This document shows, piece after piece, positions 1 to 8,644 of a stretch of 27,796 nt of DNA (the first letter of the stretch is position 1; every line of letters starts with the position of its first letter). Source of the stretch: Methanobacterium sp. (GTDB lineage: Archaea > Methanobacteriota > Methanobacteria > Methanobacteriales > Methanobacteriaceae); NCBI GenBank assembly GCA_003162115.1, contig PMMV01000055.1:1-27796 (forward strand). Reading direction: 5' to 3'. The translations under genes were made by a program, and so were the position numbers. Under the pieces are notes generated by a model. It saw only the letters and a program-made list of their open reading frames with translations. It was not told where the DNA came from and did no database searches.

Positions 1-73
1 AGTTATTCTTTTCATGTTTTCACATTCAATATGCTTTATTTGATTTAAAAACTATTTAAAAACCCTTAAACAT

Positions 74-81
74 AAAAAAAA
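74..81 (-). terminator. oligo-T terminator of tRNA-Thr
   Basis: A run of eight T on the minus strand begins 5 nt past the last tRNA base. This is the typical archaeal oligo-U termination signal. Confidence 0.6.
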
Positions 82-85
82 GCAG

Positions 86-161
<76 letters not shown>

Positions 162-228
162 TTTTTGTTATATTTATTGTATTGAATTTAAATTTATCCT
201 TAAGATTATCAAAATTTTTTAAATGATT

Positions 229-1030
229 CTAGAATTGGTCTAAGGTTGGTTGTTTTGTTTTAAAGTCTTCAAGATCAATACGCATGCCATCACGAGCTGC
301 TATTGTTTTAACTCCTGTATTTTGTGTCACCCTATTTGCCTCCCTTTCGGGATGTTCCATGATGAACTTCATACCCAAATGTGTCATGATCGCCATTTTA
401 GGTGAAACTTCTTTAACTAACGCTTCAAAGTCATCCACAGACATATGCCCCCTAATTCTTTCACTTCCTGCCCTTATCACACTAGCAATTAATACATCTG
501 CACAGTCGTGATGTTGGTGAAGTTCTGGAAAGTACTCGGTGTCTGATGTGTATGATATTGTAAAATTATCATATTCTATTTTAAAACCAACTGCCATAGG
601 ATCACCATGCAGCGTCTTAGTAGCTGTTACATCTAATTTATCAAATCTTCTATGGTCTCCCTCTTCCATCACAACAACTTCTGGTTTGCTGAGATGATAT
701 TTGGATATACAAGGTCCCCATCTCTCATAACCTTCAATAACGCTCCTGCTACCCACAACAGTACCACGCTTCCGTGTCATCCCCTTGGTCATTGCCTCAA
801 GAAGTACCTCTGCATCGGTGTAATGGTCTGTGTGGGAGTGAGATACCATTAGAATGTTCACTTTCATAGGATTTAATCCGAACTGATAAGTTCTGACAAG
901 GGCTCCTGGTCCAGGGTCTACATGGATATTTTTCCCATCTATATCTTCAATTCTAAATCCGCCTGTCATCCTCTTCTGGGTTATGGTCGCGAAAGCGTCC
1001 ACCACCACTTCCTAAAAATATCAGTTTCAT
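229..1030 (-). CDS. MBL-fold metal-dependent hydrolase with an apparent 5' frameshift
   Basis: Metallo-beta-lactamase-fold hydrolase, probably cytoplasmic; the substrate is unknown. The zinc-binding motif HSHTDH, a later SDTEYF aspartate and MTHLG histidine are visible, and the length (about 265 aa) fits small archaeal MBL proteins. The long reading frame runs 229-1008 and could start only at a GTG inside the glycine loop ([11 protein letters not shown]). In the adjacent frame, ATG at 1030 is preceded by a good GAGGT site 7 nt upstream and encodes [13 protein letters not shown], the classic first strand and Gly-rich loop of this fold. Dropping one base of the AAA run at 992-994 (TTT in the gene) joins the two as ...[12 protein letters not shown]. 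The sequence therefore shows a real frameshift, a sequencing indel or a recoding site. If only the GTG form is made, it lacks beta-strand 1. A TATA box lies at 1061-1069. Confidence 0.8.
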
Positions 1031-1060
1031 ATTTTAAACCTCGTTTACATTTATCTTAGA

Positions 1061-1069
1061 TATTTTATA
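1061..1069 (-). promoter_or_regulatory. candidate TATA box for the MBL hydrolase gene
   Basis: The minus strand reads GTATAAAATA here, about 35 nt upstream of the ATG at 1030. Transcription would start near 1041, leaving a short leader that contains the GAGGT site. This supports the upstream ATG rather than the internal GTG as the intended start. Confidence 0.4.
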
Positions 1070-1128
1070 CAAAAATTTAAGAATTATATTTTGCCAATTA
1101 TAAATTGTATTTATTTGTTCTTATTATT

Positions 1129-2055
1129 TTATTCAGCCTTACATAATATGAATTCACAGATCACTGATTCTTTATTTCTTTTAATACGCAGATCTTCATT
1201 CTCAATCACTACCAAATCTCCTTTTGAAACATTAGATTGGTTTTTAACATTCATTTTAATAGTTTCAGATGGTTTTGCTAAAATATTCCAATCTGTATCA
1301 AGGGCTTCTACACCTTCTTCGAGGCGTATGCCAATTTCATTATCCTTCACATATGTTACAGTACCTATATTTCCTTGTATTATTATCTTAGTTGCCATTT
1401 GAATGTTTTGAGATGTTTTGATCATGTTTTCCTGGAGCTCGTTACGCCACTTTTCAAGTTCCTTAACATCTTGGAGTATGGTACTTCTAAGTAGTTCCTT
1501 TGCTTCTTTAGTATCAATTATCGGATATTTAATTATAACATCATATTTTGGGCTTACAGATGGTGTTTCATTTGCAACTTCTTCCATTACGGATTCAAAA
1601 ATCTTTCCAATGGTAATAAGATTTATTTTTGATTTCCAGTATTTTTTTATCGACTTTTCAGCCATCTGCTGGGTATATTTATTTCCAAAAACTATTATAG
1701 AACTTTCACCGCTTTTAATCGTTTTTATATCGGATCCTAAAAGTTCAATTATATTGAATACACCTGTTGTTGCATAAATTCTTTTACGTTTGGTTTCGTA
1801 GGTAGTTTTTGACCTTACTTCACCAACAACCACATCTCCTATTTCACGAACTTTTTCGGCATCATTAGATATATTAAGAGTTATACCATGTTCAACAGCT
1901 CTTTTAACAAGTTCTTCACGGGTTTTGATCTTTCCTGAATAGAGTTCTTCTTCAAGTTTTTCTCTTGCTTGTTCTGGTCCATAAAATCCTATCCTTCTTT
2001 TATCTCCAGCTATTACGCATCCTTTTCTTCCAATATATGTCATTATAAGGCTCAT
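1129..2055 (-). CDS. DUF2121-like archaeal protein
   Basis: A soluble protein of 308 aa that starts MSLIMTYIGRKGCVIAGDKRR and resembles the methanogen family DUF2121, whose function is unknown. The N-terminal beta-strand followed by GCVIAGDKR recalls proteasome-type Ntn-hydrolase beta-strands, but this is only an impression. A helical, charged middle (about residues 175-215, ending in a possible coiled coil EKWRNELQENMI) precedes a small beta-rich C-terminal part (about 215-305) with repeated Val/Ile strands. There is no signal peptide or membrane helix. The ribosome-binding site is weak (GTGGT). The gene is followed by the MBL gene on the same strand with a 98-nt gap that carries its own TATA box, so co-transcription is uncertain. 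Confidence 0.7.
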   Translation of the reverse strand: MSLIMTYIGRKGCVIAGDKRRIGFYGPEQAREKLEEELYSGKIKTREELVKRAVEHGITLNISNDAEKVREIGDVVVGEVRSKTTYETKRKRIYATTGVFNIIELLGSDIKTIKSGESSIIVFGNKYTQQMAEKSIKKYWKSKINLITIGKIFESVMEEVANETPSVSPKYDVIIKYPIIDTKEAKELLRSTILQDVKELEKWRNELQENMIKTSQNIQMATKIIIQGNIGTVTYVKDNEIGIRLEEGVEALDTDWNILAKPSETIKMNVKNQSNVSKGDLVVIENEDLRIKRNKESVICEFILCKAE

Positions 2056-2133
2056 TTAAACCACTTCGGTTGTCATTTATTCATTAAATTACTTATTAAT
2101 TCTTTTGTTTATTAAATCACTACTTTTATTAGT

Positions 2134-2162
2134 TTATAAAAAAACTGGTTACAATTAAACCA
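2134..2162 (+). promoter_or_regulatory. candidate TATA box and small inverted repeat upstream of the MFS gene
   Basis: TTATAAAAA at 2134-2142 is a plausible archaeal TATA box. It is followed at once by an inverted repeat, TGGTT (2146-2150) and AACCA (2158-2162), with a 7-nt spacer, just ahead of the expected transcription start. Repressor operators of efflux-pump genes often sit there. The repeat is short and could be chance. Confidence 0.3.
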
Positions 2163-2258
2163 TTGAATTAGATGGATATCTGAATGTGGATGTTTCAGTG
2201 ATTTTATGATTGTTATGAATGTTTAAGATGTATGAATGTAATAATATTTCTGATCAAA

Positions 2259-3665
2259 ATGGATATTGATAAAATTCACGAAAAGAAAGTAAGAAATACA
2301 GCACTCCTGGTTGTTGCACTTGGTTCCTTTCTAATCCCATTCATGGGCTCCTCACTGAATATTGCACTGCCAATTATTCAGAAAGATTTGGCAGTTAATA
2401 TAATATTGCTCAGCTGGATTCCTACCGTATTTGTTTTAGCTAACGCTGCATTTATACTTCCATTTGGACGTTTAGGAGATATTGTAGGTCGGAAAAAAAT
2501 TTTCACATATGGTGTGCTTATTTATACACTGGCTTCATTGTTAGCCAGTCTTTCAACATCTGGAATTTTTTTAATCATCTTCAGTTTCATGCAGGGTCTT
2601 GGATGTTCAATGATATTTGCGACAGGCGTTGCACTTCTAAGCAGCGTTTACCCATCAGATCAGAGGGGTGAAGCATTAGGAATATACGTTACATCCGTGT
2701 ATATAGGACTTTTTTTAGGTCCTCTATTAGGAGGTTTTCTGGCTCAAAACTTTGGTTGGAGAAGTATTTTCCTGTTTAATGTACCTTTTGGTATGTTACT
2801 TTTTACTCTTATAAAGATGAGGCTTCCAGGTGAGTGGAGTGGTTCTGCAGGTGAGAAATTTGAAATAAGGGGTTCTATAATTTATACATTATCAATAGTT
2901 GCTGTATTGTACGGTTTTTCTACTTTACAAACTGATATTGGGAGGATTATACTTCTTATTGGAGTAATTGGGGTTTCCATCTTTCTAATAAATGAAAAAA
3001 AATCTCTCAATCCTATTCTACGTCTTAGTATTTTTAGAAAAAGAATATCTACCCTTTCAGCCCTAGCCCTCCTTTTAATGAATATAGCCACTACAGCCAT
3101 GTGGACACTTCTAAGTCTTTACTTTCAGGATATACTCTATTTAGGTCCTCAACTTACTGCTTTAATAATATCAGTACAACCCTTGATGGTGGCTTTATTA
3201 TCCACCCCTGTTGGCAGATTATCTGACCGGTTTGAAAACAGAATATTTTCAGTGGTTGGAATGGTCATTACAACACTGGGATTACTAATACTATCACAAT
3301 TAAGTTTTAATACCGGTTTATGGATTCCGATTACAGGATTGGTTTTGGTAGGTATAGGTTTAGGTCTTTTCTCATCACCAACAACCAATAGATTTATTGG
3401 AAGTGTTGAAGGAAGAGATTATGGTATGGGGTCCGCAACACTTTCAACCATGATCTATGTTGGCCAGACACTGAGCCTTGGTATTATGTTGTTTATATTT
3501 GCAACGTTTCTTGGAAGTGTACAGATCATTCCATCAAACTTTTCCACTTTTTTATTCAGTTTAAAAACAGCATTTATCGTTTTTGCAGTTATTAGTGGTG
3601 TTGGGGTGATTATTTCAGTATTAATTGGTGGAAAAGTTGTCAATAAGGACTTAATCTATGATTGA
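2259..3665 (+). CDS. MFS transporter, DHA2 (EmrB/QacA-like) family
   Basis: Integral membrane drug:H+ antiporter-type transporter of about 468 aa with roughly 14 hydrophobic segments along its whole length. Family marks seen: an early [12 protein letters not shown] segment in helix 1, [30 protein letters not shown] split across helices 2-3 (motif [12 protein letters not shown]), and the helix 4-5 region with [14 protein letters not shown] and [14 protein letters not shown] (motif C, typical of antiporters). The frame extends upstream to an ATG at 2232, but the start at 2259 is preferred: it has TGATC (a match to the archaeal 16S 3' end) 3 nt before it and gives a charged cytoplasmic head [10 protein letters not shown]. 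The substrate cannot be told from sequence. It is convergent with the DUF362 gene, with only 60 nt between their stops. Confidence 0.88.
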   Translation: MDIDKIHEKKVRNTALLVVALGSFLIPFMGSSLNIALPIIQKDLAVNIILLSWIPTVFVLANAAFILPFGRLGDIVGRKKIFTYGVLIYTLASLLASLSTSGIFLIIFSFMQGLGCSMIFATGVALLSSVYPSDQRGEALGIYVTSVYIGLFLGPLLGGFLAQNFGWRSIFLFNVPFGMLLFTLIKMRLPGEWSGSAGEKFEIRGSIIYTLSIVAVLYGFSTLQTDIGRIILLIGVIGVSIFLINEKKSLNPILRLSIFRKRISTLSALALLLMNIATTAMWTLLSLYFQDILYLGPQLTALIISVQPLMVALLSTPVGRLSDRFENRIFSVVGMVITTLGLLILSQLSFNTGLWIPITGLVLVGIGLGLFSSPTTNRFIGSVEGRDYGMGSATLSTMIYVGQTLSLGIMLFIFATFLGSVQIIPSNFSTFLFSLKTAFIVFAVISGVGVIISVLIGGKVVNKDLIYD

Positions 3666-3725
3666 CTTTAATCTCGTTGTAAGAATTCGCCAGTATTACA
3701 ATTAATCTAATTCGTGCAATATTAC

Positions 3726-4643
3726 TTACTTGTCTTGTAATATTTGCTCCAATTCTCCAGCAACAGCTTCGCTTTCTGCATTGAGTCCAACAATTTTTAT
3801 TTTATCAGTACTATTGACGCCGATATCTAGTTCAGCTGCCCTTTTAATTTGTTCGAGTTCAAATATATTGCCTTTTGAAATATCCCTGGTTGTGCCATAA
3901 TGTCTTAATATTGCAATTCCTACTGCGTCGATTGCAATCCTATCATCAGACATCATAATTAAATTTGGTTCTACAACATGTCCCTGTTCAGGTCCTTTGT
4001 CTACAAATGCTTTCATTCCATCCATTAAGATCAAGTCAACATCGTAATTATTGTTTATCTCTGCAATCATACTCCTCTGGTAAGGAGATATATGAAGTTC
4101 TCCCATGTAATTATAGACTCCTCCCGGAACCCTCTTGGCCACAATTCCGACAGAATTTTTGAGTGAAAGTGTAAAATGTCCTCCGAACCGGTGGGCCTTG
4201 AGGCAGCATGTTTGAACTACCTTATCAGCATCCGTAAATATCTTTGAAATATAAAAACCTCTAAGCCAGTGGTTACCTTCACTATCTATTTTTAACCATC
4301 CATCAATATCCTCTTCATCTAGAACCCTGACTTCAAAGTCCTCTTTTTTTCCTAACTCTATTATTTTCATTTGTTCGAGGACATCTCTTGTGTTACCCAT
4401 ACCGCTTCTTTCTGCAAGAATTATATTTGATGGTTTGTGATTCTTAATACATCTAACTAGGGTCTGGACTGTGTCGGGATGTGATGATGCTGGAAATGGA
4501 TCTGCACTGTTGAAGTTGGCCTTCAATGCAATATTTTTGTTATTGAAATCTGCCATATCATAATTTTCTAAAAGATTACGTATCCCCTCAGTCCGATTAT
4601 CTGTTTTAACCATGAAAACTGTTCCAATATCATTTGACATCAT
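3726..4643 (-). CDS. DUF362 domain protein
   Basis: A protein of 305 aa matching the DUF362 family: LKANFNSADPFPASSHPDTV near residue 41, a LAERSGMG segment near 97, a central KAHRFGGHFTLSLKNSVG and the C-terminal DGMKAFVDKGPEQG plus DRIAIDAVG motif. DUF362 proteins often carry a ferredoxin domain; none is present here, since the few cysteines do not form CxxCxxC clusters. No signal peptide is seen, and the biochemical role is not established. The start has an AAGGTGAT ribosome-binding site overlapping ATGATG at 4643/4640, so either Met could be used. It has no obvious operon partner: the phosphorelay operon that ends at 4738 on the same strand is 94 nt upstream. Confidence 0.85.
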   Translation of the reverse strand: MMSNDIGTVFMVKTDNRTEGIRNLLENYDMADFNNKNIALKANFNSADPFPASSHPDTVQTLVRCIKNHKPSNIILAERSGMGNTRDVLEQMKIIELGKKEDFEVRVLDEEDIDGWLKIDSEGNHWLRGFYISKIFTDADKVVQTCCLKAHRFGGHFTLSLKNSVGIVAKRVPGGVYNYMGELHISPYQRSMIAEINNNYDVDLILMDGMKAFVDKGPEQGHVVEPNLIMMSDDRIAIDAVGIAILRHYGTTRDISKGNIFELEQIKRAAELDIGVNSTDKIKIVGLNAESEAVAGELEQILQDK

Positions 4644-4737
4644 ACATCACCTTAACTATATTATATAATTAATGGCAAATTTATTTTTTTTTGTATGGGA
4701 TTTGGACATTCATTAAGGGATTTAATTGAATATTAAA

Positions 4738-5589
4738 TTATGATTTTTTAAACTGAAATCTGCATGAGGGTGATCCATCTGCTATGGTAGACCTTCTTTC
4801 CATGTCTCCATTAAGTCCTGTCCAGTCATAGCTGCTTTTCATCATAGCCTGACAGTTAAGGCAGAATATAGGTTTAGATTTGGCATCTTCCAACCATGGA
4901 CAGTTAAAAAATTCCAGATAAAATCTGTTTTCTTTAGGGGTTACCATGGTTTTAATACCAAAGTCTCTGAAAAGATCAGAAAGCCAGTTCATATATTCAA
5001 TGAAGAGTGTTTCGTTATCTTCAATTTCATCGGGACGTAGTTCTTCAACGAATTTAGGGTAGAGATCTTCGTCTAGACGTTCAGCAAAAACCTTCAATAA
5101 CAACTGTCTCATTTCGATGTCCGAACTCGTACTACTTGTAGGCATGGCAGTTAAAATAAAATCGTAAAAATCAGCTAATATCCTTTTTTTGATTATTTCA
5201 CTCTTTTTCTTATCACTTTCGTGTTTGAATATTGCCATTTGGATGTTGGCATTTACTTCACTTTTTTTAAACGGTTTTAATATATATCCATATGGTTCGG
5301 TTATTCTGGCCCGTCTTAAAACTTCCTCATCCGAGTAAGCTGTTATATAAATAATTGGTGTGTCAAGTCGACAGTGTATTTTTTGGGCAGCTTCAATACC
5401 ATCCATATCTCCTTTAAGTACTATGTCCATAAGAATAAGGTCTGGTTCTGTTTTTAATGCTGTTTCAACTGCCCCATCACCAGTAGCTTCTACACCAACA
5501 ACTCTGTAGCCCAGATCCTCTAGTTTATGTTTCATTCCCATGGCAACTATACTTTCATCCTCCACAATCATTATTCGTTCGTTACCCAT
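4738..5589 (-). CDS. response regulator with methanogen output domain (REC-MetOD1-like)
   Basis: Terminal output protein (283 aa) of the phosphorelay operon. Residues 1-125 form a receiver domain with acidic pocket E10/D11, phospho-acceptor D55 ([14 protein letters not shown]), T83 and K105 (YILKPF). Residues about 135-280 resemble the methanogen output domain MetOD1, a cysteine-bearing module seen in methanogen signalling proteins: FFNCPWL, then FCLNCQAM and a final SCRFQF cysteine. There is no DNA-binding helix-turn-helix, so the output is probably protein or ligand based. Its ATG overlaps the upstream kinase stop by one base (TAATG) and has AAGGAGA 7 nt before it. The receiver and output domains are close paralogues of those in the protein at 15789-17057, but this one lacks a PAS domain. 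Confidence 0.85.
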   Translation of the reverse strand: MGNERIMIVEDESIVAMGMKHKLEDLGYRVVGVEATGDGAVETALKTEPDLILMDIVLKGDMDGIEAAQKIHCRLDTPIIYITAYSDEEVLRRARITEPYGYILKPFKKSEVNANIQMAIFKHESDKKKSEIIKKRILADFYDFILTAMPTSSTSSDIEMRQLLLKVFAERLDEDLYPKFVEELRPDEIEDNETLFIEYMNWLSDLFRDFGIKTMVTPKENRFYLEFFNCPWLEDAKSKPIFCLNCQAMMKSSYDWTGLNGDMERRSTIADGSPSCRFQFKKS

Positions 5590-6992
5590 TACATTCTCTC
5601 CTTGTATAGTAGTTCTTTAAAAATTATTTCAAACTCTTTATTGTCCTTATTAAATGATAGGCTAGCATCAAGTTGATCTACCAAGTTTTTTATTATTTCT
5701 AAGCCTAAAGAATCGTTTGAAAGAACATCTAAATTATTTGAAAATGGAGCGCCGTTATCACTCACGTTTAGGGCGTATTTACCTTTATCAAGTTTATGAA
5801 GAACTACACTAACAAGTCCAGTTTCTTTATTATTGAATCCATGTTTCAATGAGTTTGAAACCAGTTCGTTAATGATCAGACCACAAGGTATAGCAGTTTC
5901 TATACCCAATGTAACTTCCTCTATCTGTAGATTCAGTTTTATTTTACTAGCATTAACTCCATAGGAATCGAATAAATCGGTTATGAGTCCTTTGGTATAT
6001 GCTTCAAAATTGATATGAGCAAGATCTTCTGAGTGGTAAAGGTTTTCATGTATGAGTGCTATGGATTGGATACGGTTTTGGCTTTCTTTATATAGATCGT
6101 TAACATTATTCTTCTTAGACTGTGATGATTGGAGAGTTAGAAGGGTTGAGATGATTTGCAAGTTATTCTTAACTCGATGATGGATTTCCCTTAATAAAAG
6201 TTCTTTTTCTTTCAAAGATCTTAAAATCTCATTTTCTGCCTTTTTACGTTCGGTGATGTCGTTTCCCACACCAAATACAATGTTTTTATCTTTTAGATAA
6301 ACAGGTGTTATTGTGAGTTCTAAAATCTTGCATTTACCATTGATATTAAATTTTACTTCTAATATCTCCCCTTTAATCCAGAATTCCTTATCTCTAATAG
6401 TTTTAACATCATTATTGTACAAAATGAAGTCTGAAAGGTTTTTTGATAATAATTCATCCCTGCTCACTTCCATAAACTCTATTGCTGCTTCATTGGAATC
6501 CTTGAAATTACCATCTTCATCGAAAACAATAATAGGATTTTTATTTTTTTCAAAAAGAGTTCTGTATTTAGTTTCACTTTCCATTAGTGCATCTCGAGCT
6601 TTTTTAAGTTTTATCTGCTCATTATACTCATTCAATGCCCTTTGAACAGCATGACCCAGTTTTGGAAGATTGCTTTTAAGTACGTAATCTGTTGCTCCTT
6701 CCTTAAGCATTTCAACTGCAAAATCCTCTCCTATTTTACCACTAACGAAAATAAAAGGGGTGTCAGGAGATAATTCTTTGCTTATTTTAAGTGCTGAAAC
6801 ACCATCAAAATGTGGGAGGGAATGATCTGCAAGTATCAGGTCGGGTTGGAATACTTGAAGTTCCCGCCTAAAATCAGATTCTTCTTCAACGCGTTTAAAA
6901 ATAAAATCAATATGAGCACGTTTTAATTCGTGTTCTGTAAGTTCTGCATCTAGTTCTACATCTTCCACAAGTAATATCTTAATCTGTGCCAT
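5589..6992 (-). CDS. REC-PAS-HisKA_2 sensor histidine kinase
   Basis: Soluble hybrid kinase of 467 aa. A receiver domain (about 1-125) has E10/D11, acceptor D56 (LILADHSLP) and VLKSNLP lysine. A PAS domain (about 138-250, [19 protein letters not shown]) is followed by a HisKA_2 segment with [16 protein letters not shown] (phospho-His about residue 271), the HWE/HisKA_2 type common in methanogens. The C-terminal HATPase has the N-box [13 protein letters not shown] and a G1 box DNGAPF; the G2 loop is short, as is usual for this kinase group. An N-terminal REC before the sensor suggests it both receives and donates phosphate. The start overlaps the preceding response regulator by 14 nt, using the GAGGT inside that gene as its ribosome-binding site, so translational coupling is likely. 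Confidence 0.9.
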   Translation of the reverse strand: MAQIKILLVEDVELDAELTEHELKRAHIDFIFKRVEEESDFRRELQVFQPDLILADHSLPHFDGVSALKISKELSPDTPFIFVSGKIGEDFAVEMLKEGATDYVLKSNLPKLGHAVQRALNEYNEQIKLKKARDALMESETKYRTLFEKNKNPIIVFDEDGNFKDSNEAAIEFMEVSRDELLSKNLSDFILYNNDVKTIRDKEFWIKGEILEVKFNINGKCKILELTITPVYLKDKNIVFGVGNDITERKKAENEILRSLKEKELLLREIHHRVKNNLQIISTLLTLQSSQSKKNNVNDLYKESQNRIQSIALIHENLYHSEDLAHINFEAYTKGLITDLFDSYGVNASKIKLNLQIEEVTLGIETAIPCGLIINELVSNSLKHGFNNKETGLVSVVLHKLDKGKYALNVSDNGAPFSNNLDVLSNDSLGLEIIKNLVDQLDASLSFNKDNKEFEIIFKELLYKERM

Positions 6993-7476
6993 GTGGTACC
7001 TCAGAAGGCGGTTTGTTAATCAGTATCCAGTAAAAACCCATTGTTGAGACTGCATCTATAAATTCGTCAAATTCAACTGGTTTGCTTACGTAACTGTTAA
7101 CACCCAACTTATAGCTTTCTACAATGTCTCTGTCTTCTTTTGAAGAAGTTAAAATAACTACAGGAATCTTTCTAGTTCTTTCATCTGCCTTGATTTCATG
7201 CAGTACTTCGAGACCATCAACCTTGGGCATTCTGAGATCTAGAAGGATCAGCTTTGGGAGGTCTTCTACATTTCTATTTGAATATTTGCCCTTGGCAAAT
7301 AGAAAATCAAGAGCTTCTGCTCCATCTTTTACCCATACCAACTTATTAATTAAGTTTTTCCTCTTTAGAGCCCTCATTGTTAGTTCTGCATCTGTTGGAT
7401 TGTCCTCTACTAAAAGAATTTCTGTTTCGTCTATGCTTTCAGTTTCTTCTATGGTCTCAGTTTCCTCATTGGTCAT
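6979..7476 (-). CDS. single-domain response regulator, Rcp1-like
   Basis: Stand-alone receiver of 165 aa. After an acidic, repetitive N-terminal tail (about residues 1-17, [15 protein letters not shown]) comes a CheY-like domain of the type that partners bacterial phytochromes (Rcp1): [18 protein letters not shown], the [10 protein letters not shown] insert, phospho-acceptor D80 in [17 protein letters not shown], then VVILTSS and SYVSKPVEF lysine. No output domain is present, so it probably shuttles phosphate between the upstream membrane kinase and the downstream REC-PAS kinase. GGAGG lies 7 nt before the ATG. It follows the upstream kinase by 38 nt and overlaps the next gene by 14 nt. Confidence 0.9.
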   Translation of the reverse strand: MTNEETETIEETESIDETEILLVEDNPTDAELTMRALKRKNLINKLVWVKDGAEALDFLFAKGKYSNRNVEDLPKLILLDLRMPKVDGLEVLHEIKADERTRKIPVVILTSSKEDRDIVESYKLGVNSYVSKPVEFDEFIDAVSTMGFYWILINKPPSEVPHGTD

Positions 7477-7514
7477 TAATTTTCCTCCAAAAATTATTGA
7501 TAATCCAATTTCAT

Positions 7515-8396
7515 TTAATCTATTTTTTTAGGAAGTGAGAAATAAATAGTTGCACCTTTACCAATCTCTCCTTCTCCCCAAACACGACCGCCATGCCTAC
7601 TGATTATACGTTGTACAATTGATAGTCCCACACCAGTTCCTTTAAACTCTTCTTGGGTGTGTAATCGCTGGAAAAGACCGAATAGTTTATCATAATATTT
7701 CATATCAAAACCTGCACCGTTATCCTTTACATAGTAAATGTAGTCGTCTTCATCATAGTCGAAACTAACTTCAATCTTTGCATTCGGTTTTTCCTGCGTA
7801 AATTTTATGGCATTACCTATAAGATTAGTAAAAACCTGTGTTATGAGTGCTCGGTCTGCTTTGGCTCTTGGAAGATCATCTACAGTGAAAATTATACTTC
7901 TTCCTTCTGTGTCCTGATTAAAATCGCGATAAATATTTTTTGCAAGGGAACTCATATCCAGTTCTATAAATTTCATTTCTTGTCGTCCTGCTCGTGATAA
8001 TAAGAGTATATCATCGATTAGCTGACCCATCTTTTTAGTGTTATCCCTTACAACGTTTAGTAGTCGAATTCCCTCTTCATCTAATTTATTTTCATAATCC
8101 TCAATCACAATTCTTGAAAACCCATCAATTGCTCTTAAAGGCACTCTAAGGTCGTGAGATACAGAGTATGCAAATGCTTCAAGTTCGTTATTTGCATCTT
8201 CAAGTTTAACTGCTTCTCTTTTTAGTTCATGGTTTAAACTTCTTAAAGATCTTACCTTTTCAATTCTCTCTGTTAAAAGTGCAATCATTAAAACTACCAT
8301 TAACAACAATAACAAACCGAAGAAGTCTGCTGCATTCAATACCCCATTAATCGGATCTAATGAAGGGAGTGCAAGTAGAGTATAACTGATTAACAT
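7515..8396 (-). CDS. membrane-anchored phytochrome-type histidine kinase
   Basis: First gene of the four-gene signalling operon (293 aa). The N-terminus has a weakly hydrophobic stretch (1-12) and one strong membrane helix (about 25-42, [17 protein letters not shown]), then a coiled-coil linker (43-75). The HisKA dimerisation helix contains [13 protein letters not shown] with phospho-His 81; the HATPase shows the N-box [11 protein letters not shown]1 DNGAGFD, F-box LFGLFQRLH and G2 GTGVGLSI. This catalytic region is of the kind found in cyanobacterial phytochrome-like kinases, which agrees with the Rcp1-like regulator next door. There is no recognisable extracellular or GAF/PAS sensor domain, so what it senses is unknown. 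AAGGAG lies 8 nt before the ATG, supporting this start and arguing against a truncated 5' end. Confidence 0.88.
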   Translation of the reverse strand: MLISYTLLALPSLDPINGVLNAADFFGLLLLLMVVLMIALLTERIEKVRSLRSLNHELKREAVKLEDANNELEAFAYSVSHDLRVPLRAIDGFSRIVIEDYENKLDEEGIRLLNVVRDNTKKMGQLIDDILLLSRAGRQEMKFIELDMSSLAKNIYRDFNQDTEGRSIIFTVDDLPRAKADRALITQVFTNLIGNAIKFTQEKPNAKIEVSFDYDEDDYIYYVKDNGAGFDMKYYDKLFGLFQRLHTQEEFKGTGVGLSIVQRIISRHGGRVWGEGEIGKGATIYFSLPKKID

Positions 8397-8490
8397 GTGA
8401 AATCTCCTTTTAATTTTTCTATTTGGTAGTCTAAGAATACGATTCGAAAATATGAAACGAGCATATCAATGTATGAGTCTATAAAACTGA

Positions 8491-8498
8491 TTATATAG
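8491..8498 (-). promoter_or_regulatory. candidate TATA box of the phosphorelay operon
   Basis: The minus strand reads CTATATAA about 95 nt upstream of the kinase ATG, which would place transcription start near 8470 with a leader of roughly 75 nt. It is the best TATA match in the 248-nt gap between uvrA and the kinase. Confidence 0.35.
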
Positions 8499-8613
8499 AT
8501 GAATATTGAAAAATTAAATCGAATACAACTATGTCTATTAAAACTAGTGTTCATAATAATTTATTCTATTTTTCAACTAATATATAATCCTTATGTTTTT
8601 AAACCTTTCAATT

Positions 8614-8623
8614 AAAAAAAAAA
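8614..8623 (-). terminator. oligo-T terminator downstream of uvrA
   Basis: Ten consecutive T on the minus strand begin 22 nt after the uvrA stop, consistent with archaeal termination of the uvrBA transcript before the phosphorelay operon. Confidence 0.55.
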
Positions 8624-8644
8624 TCATAGAAAACAAGTTCCCAA

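Noticed and set aside
4656..4668. TATATAAT-like sequence before the DUF362 gene as its TATA box
   Set aside because: It lies only about 13-25 nt from the ATG, so transcription would begin inside the gene; the AT-richness of the spacer explains it.
7426..7476. Acidic ETE/EES repeats at the start of the Rcp1-like regulator as a repeat element
   Set aside because: This is a low-complexity acidic protein tail; only one short tract is present, so it is not a DNA repeat family.
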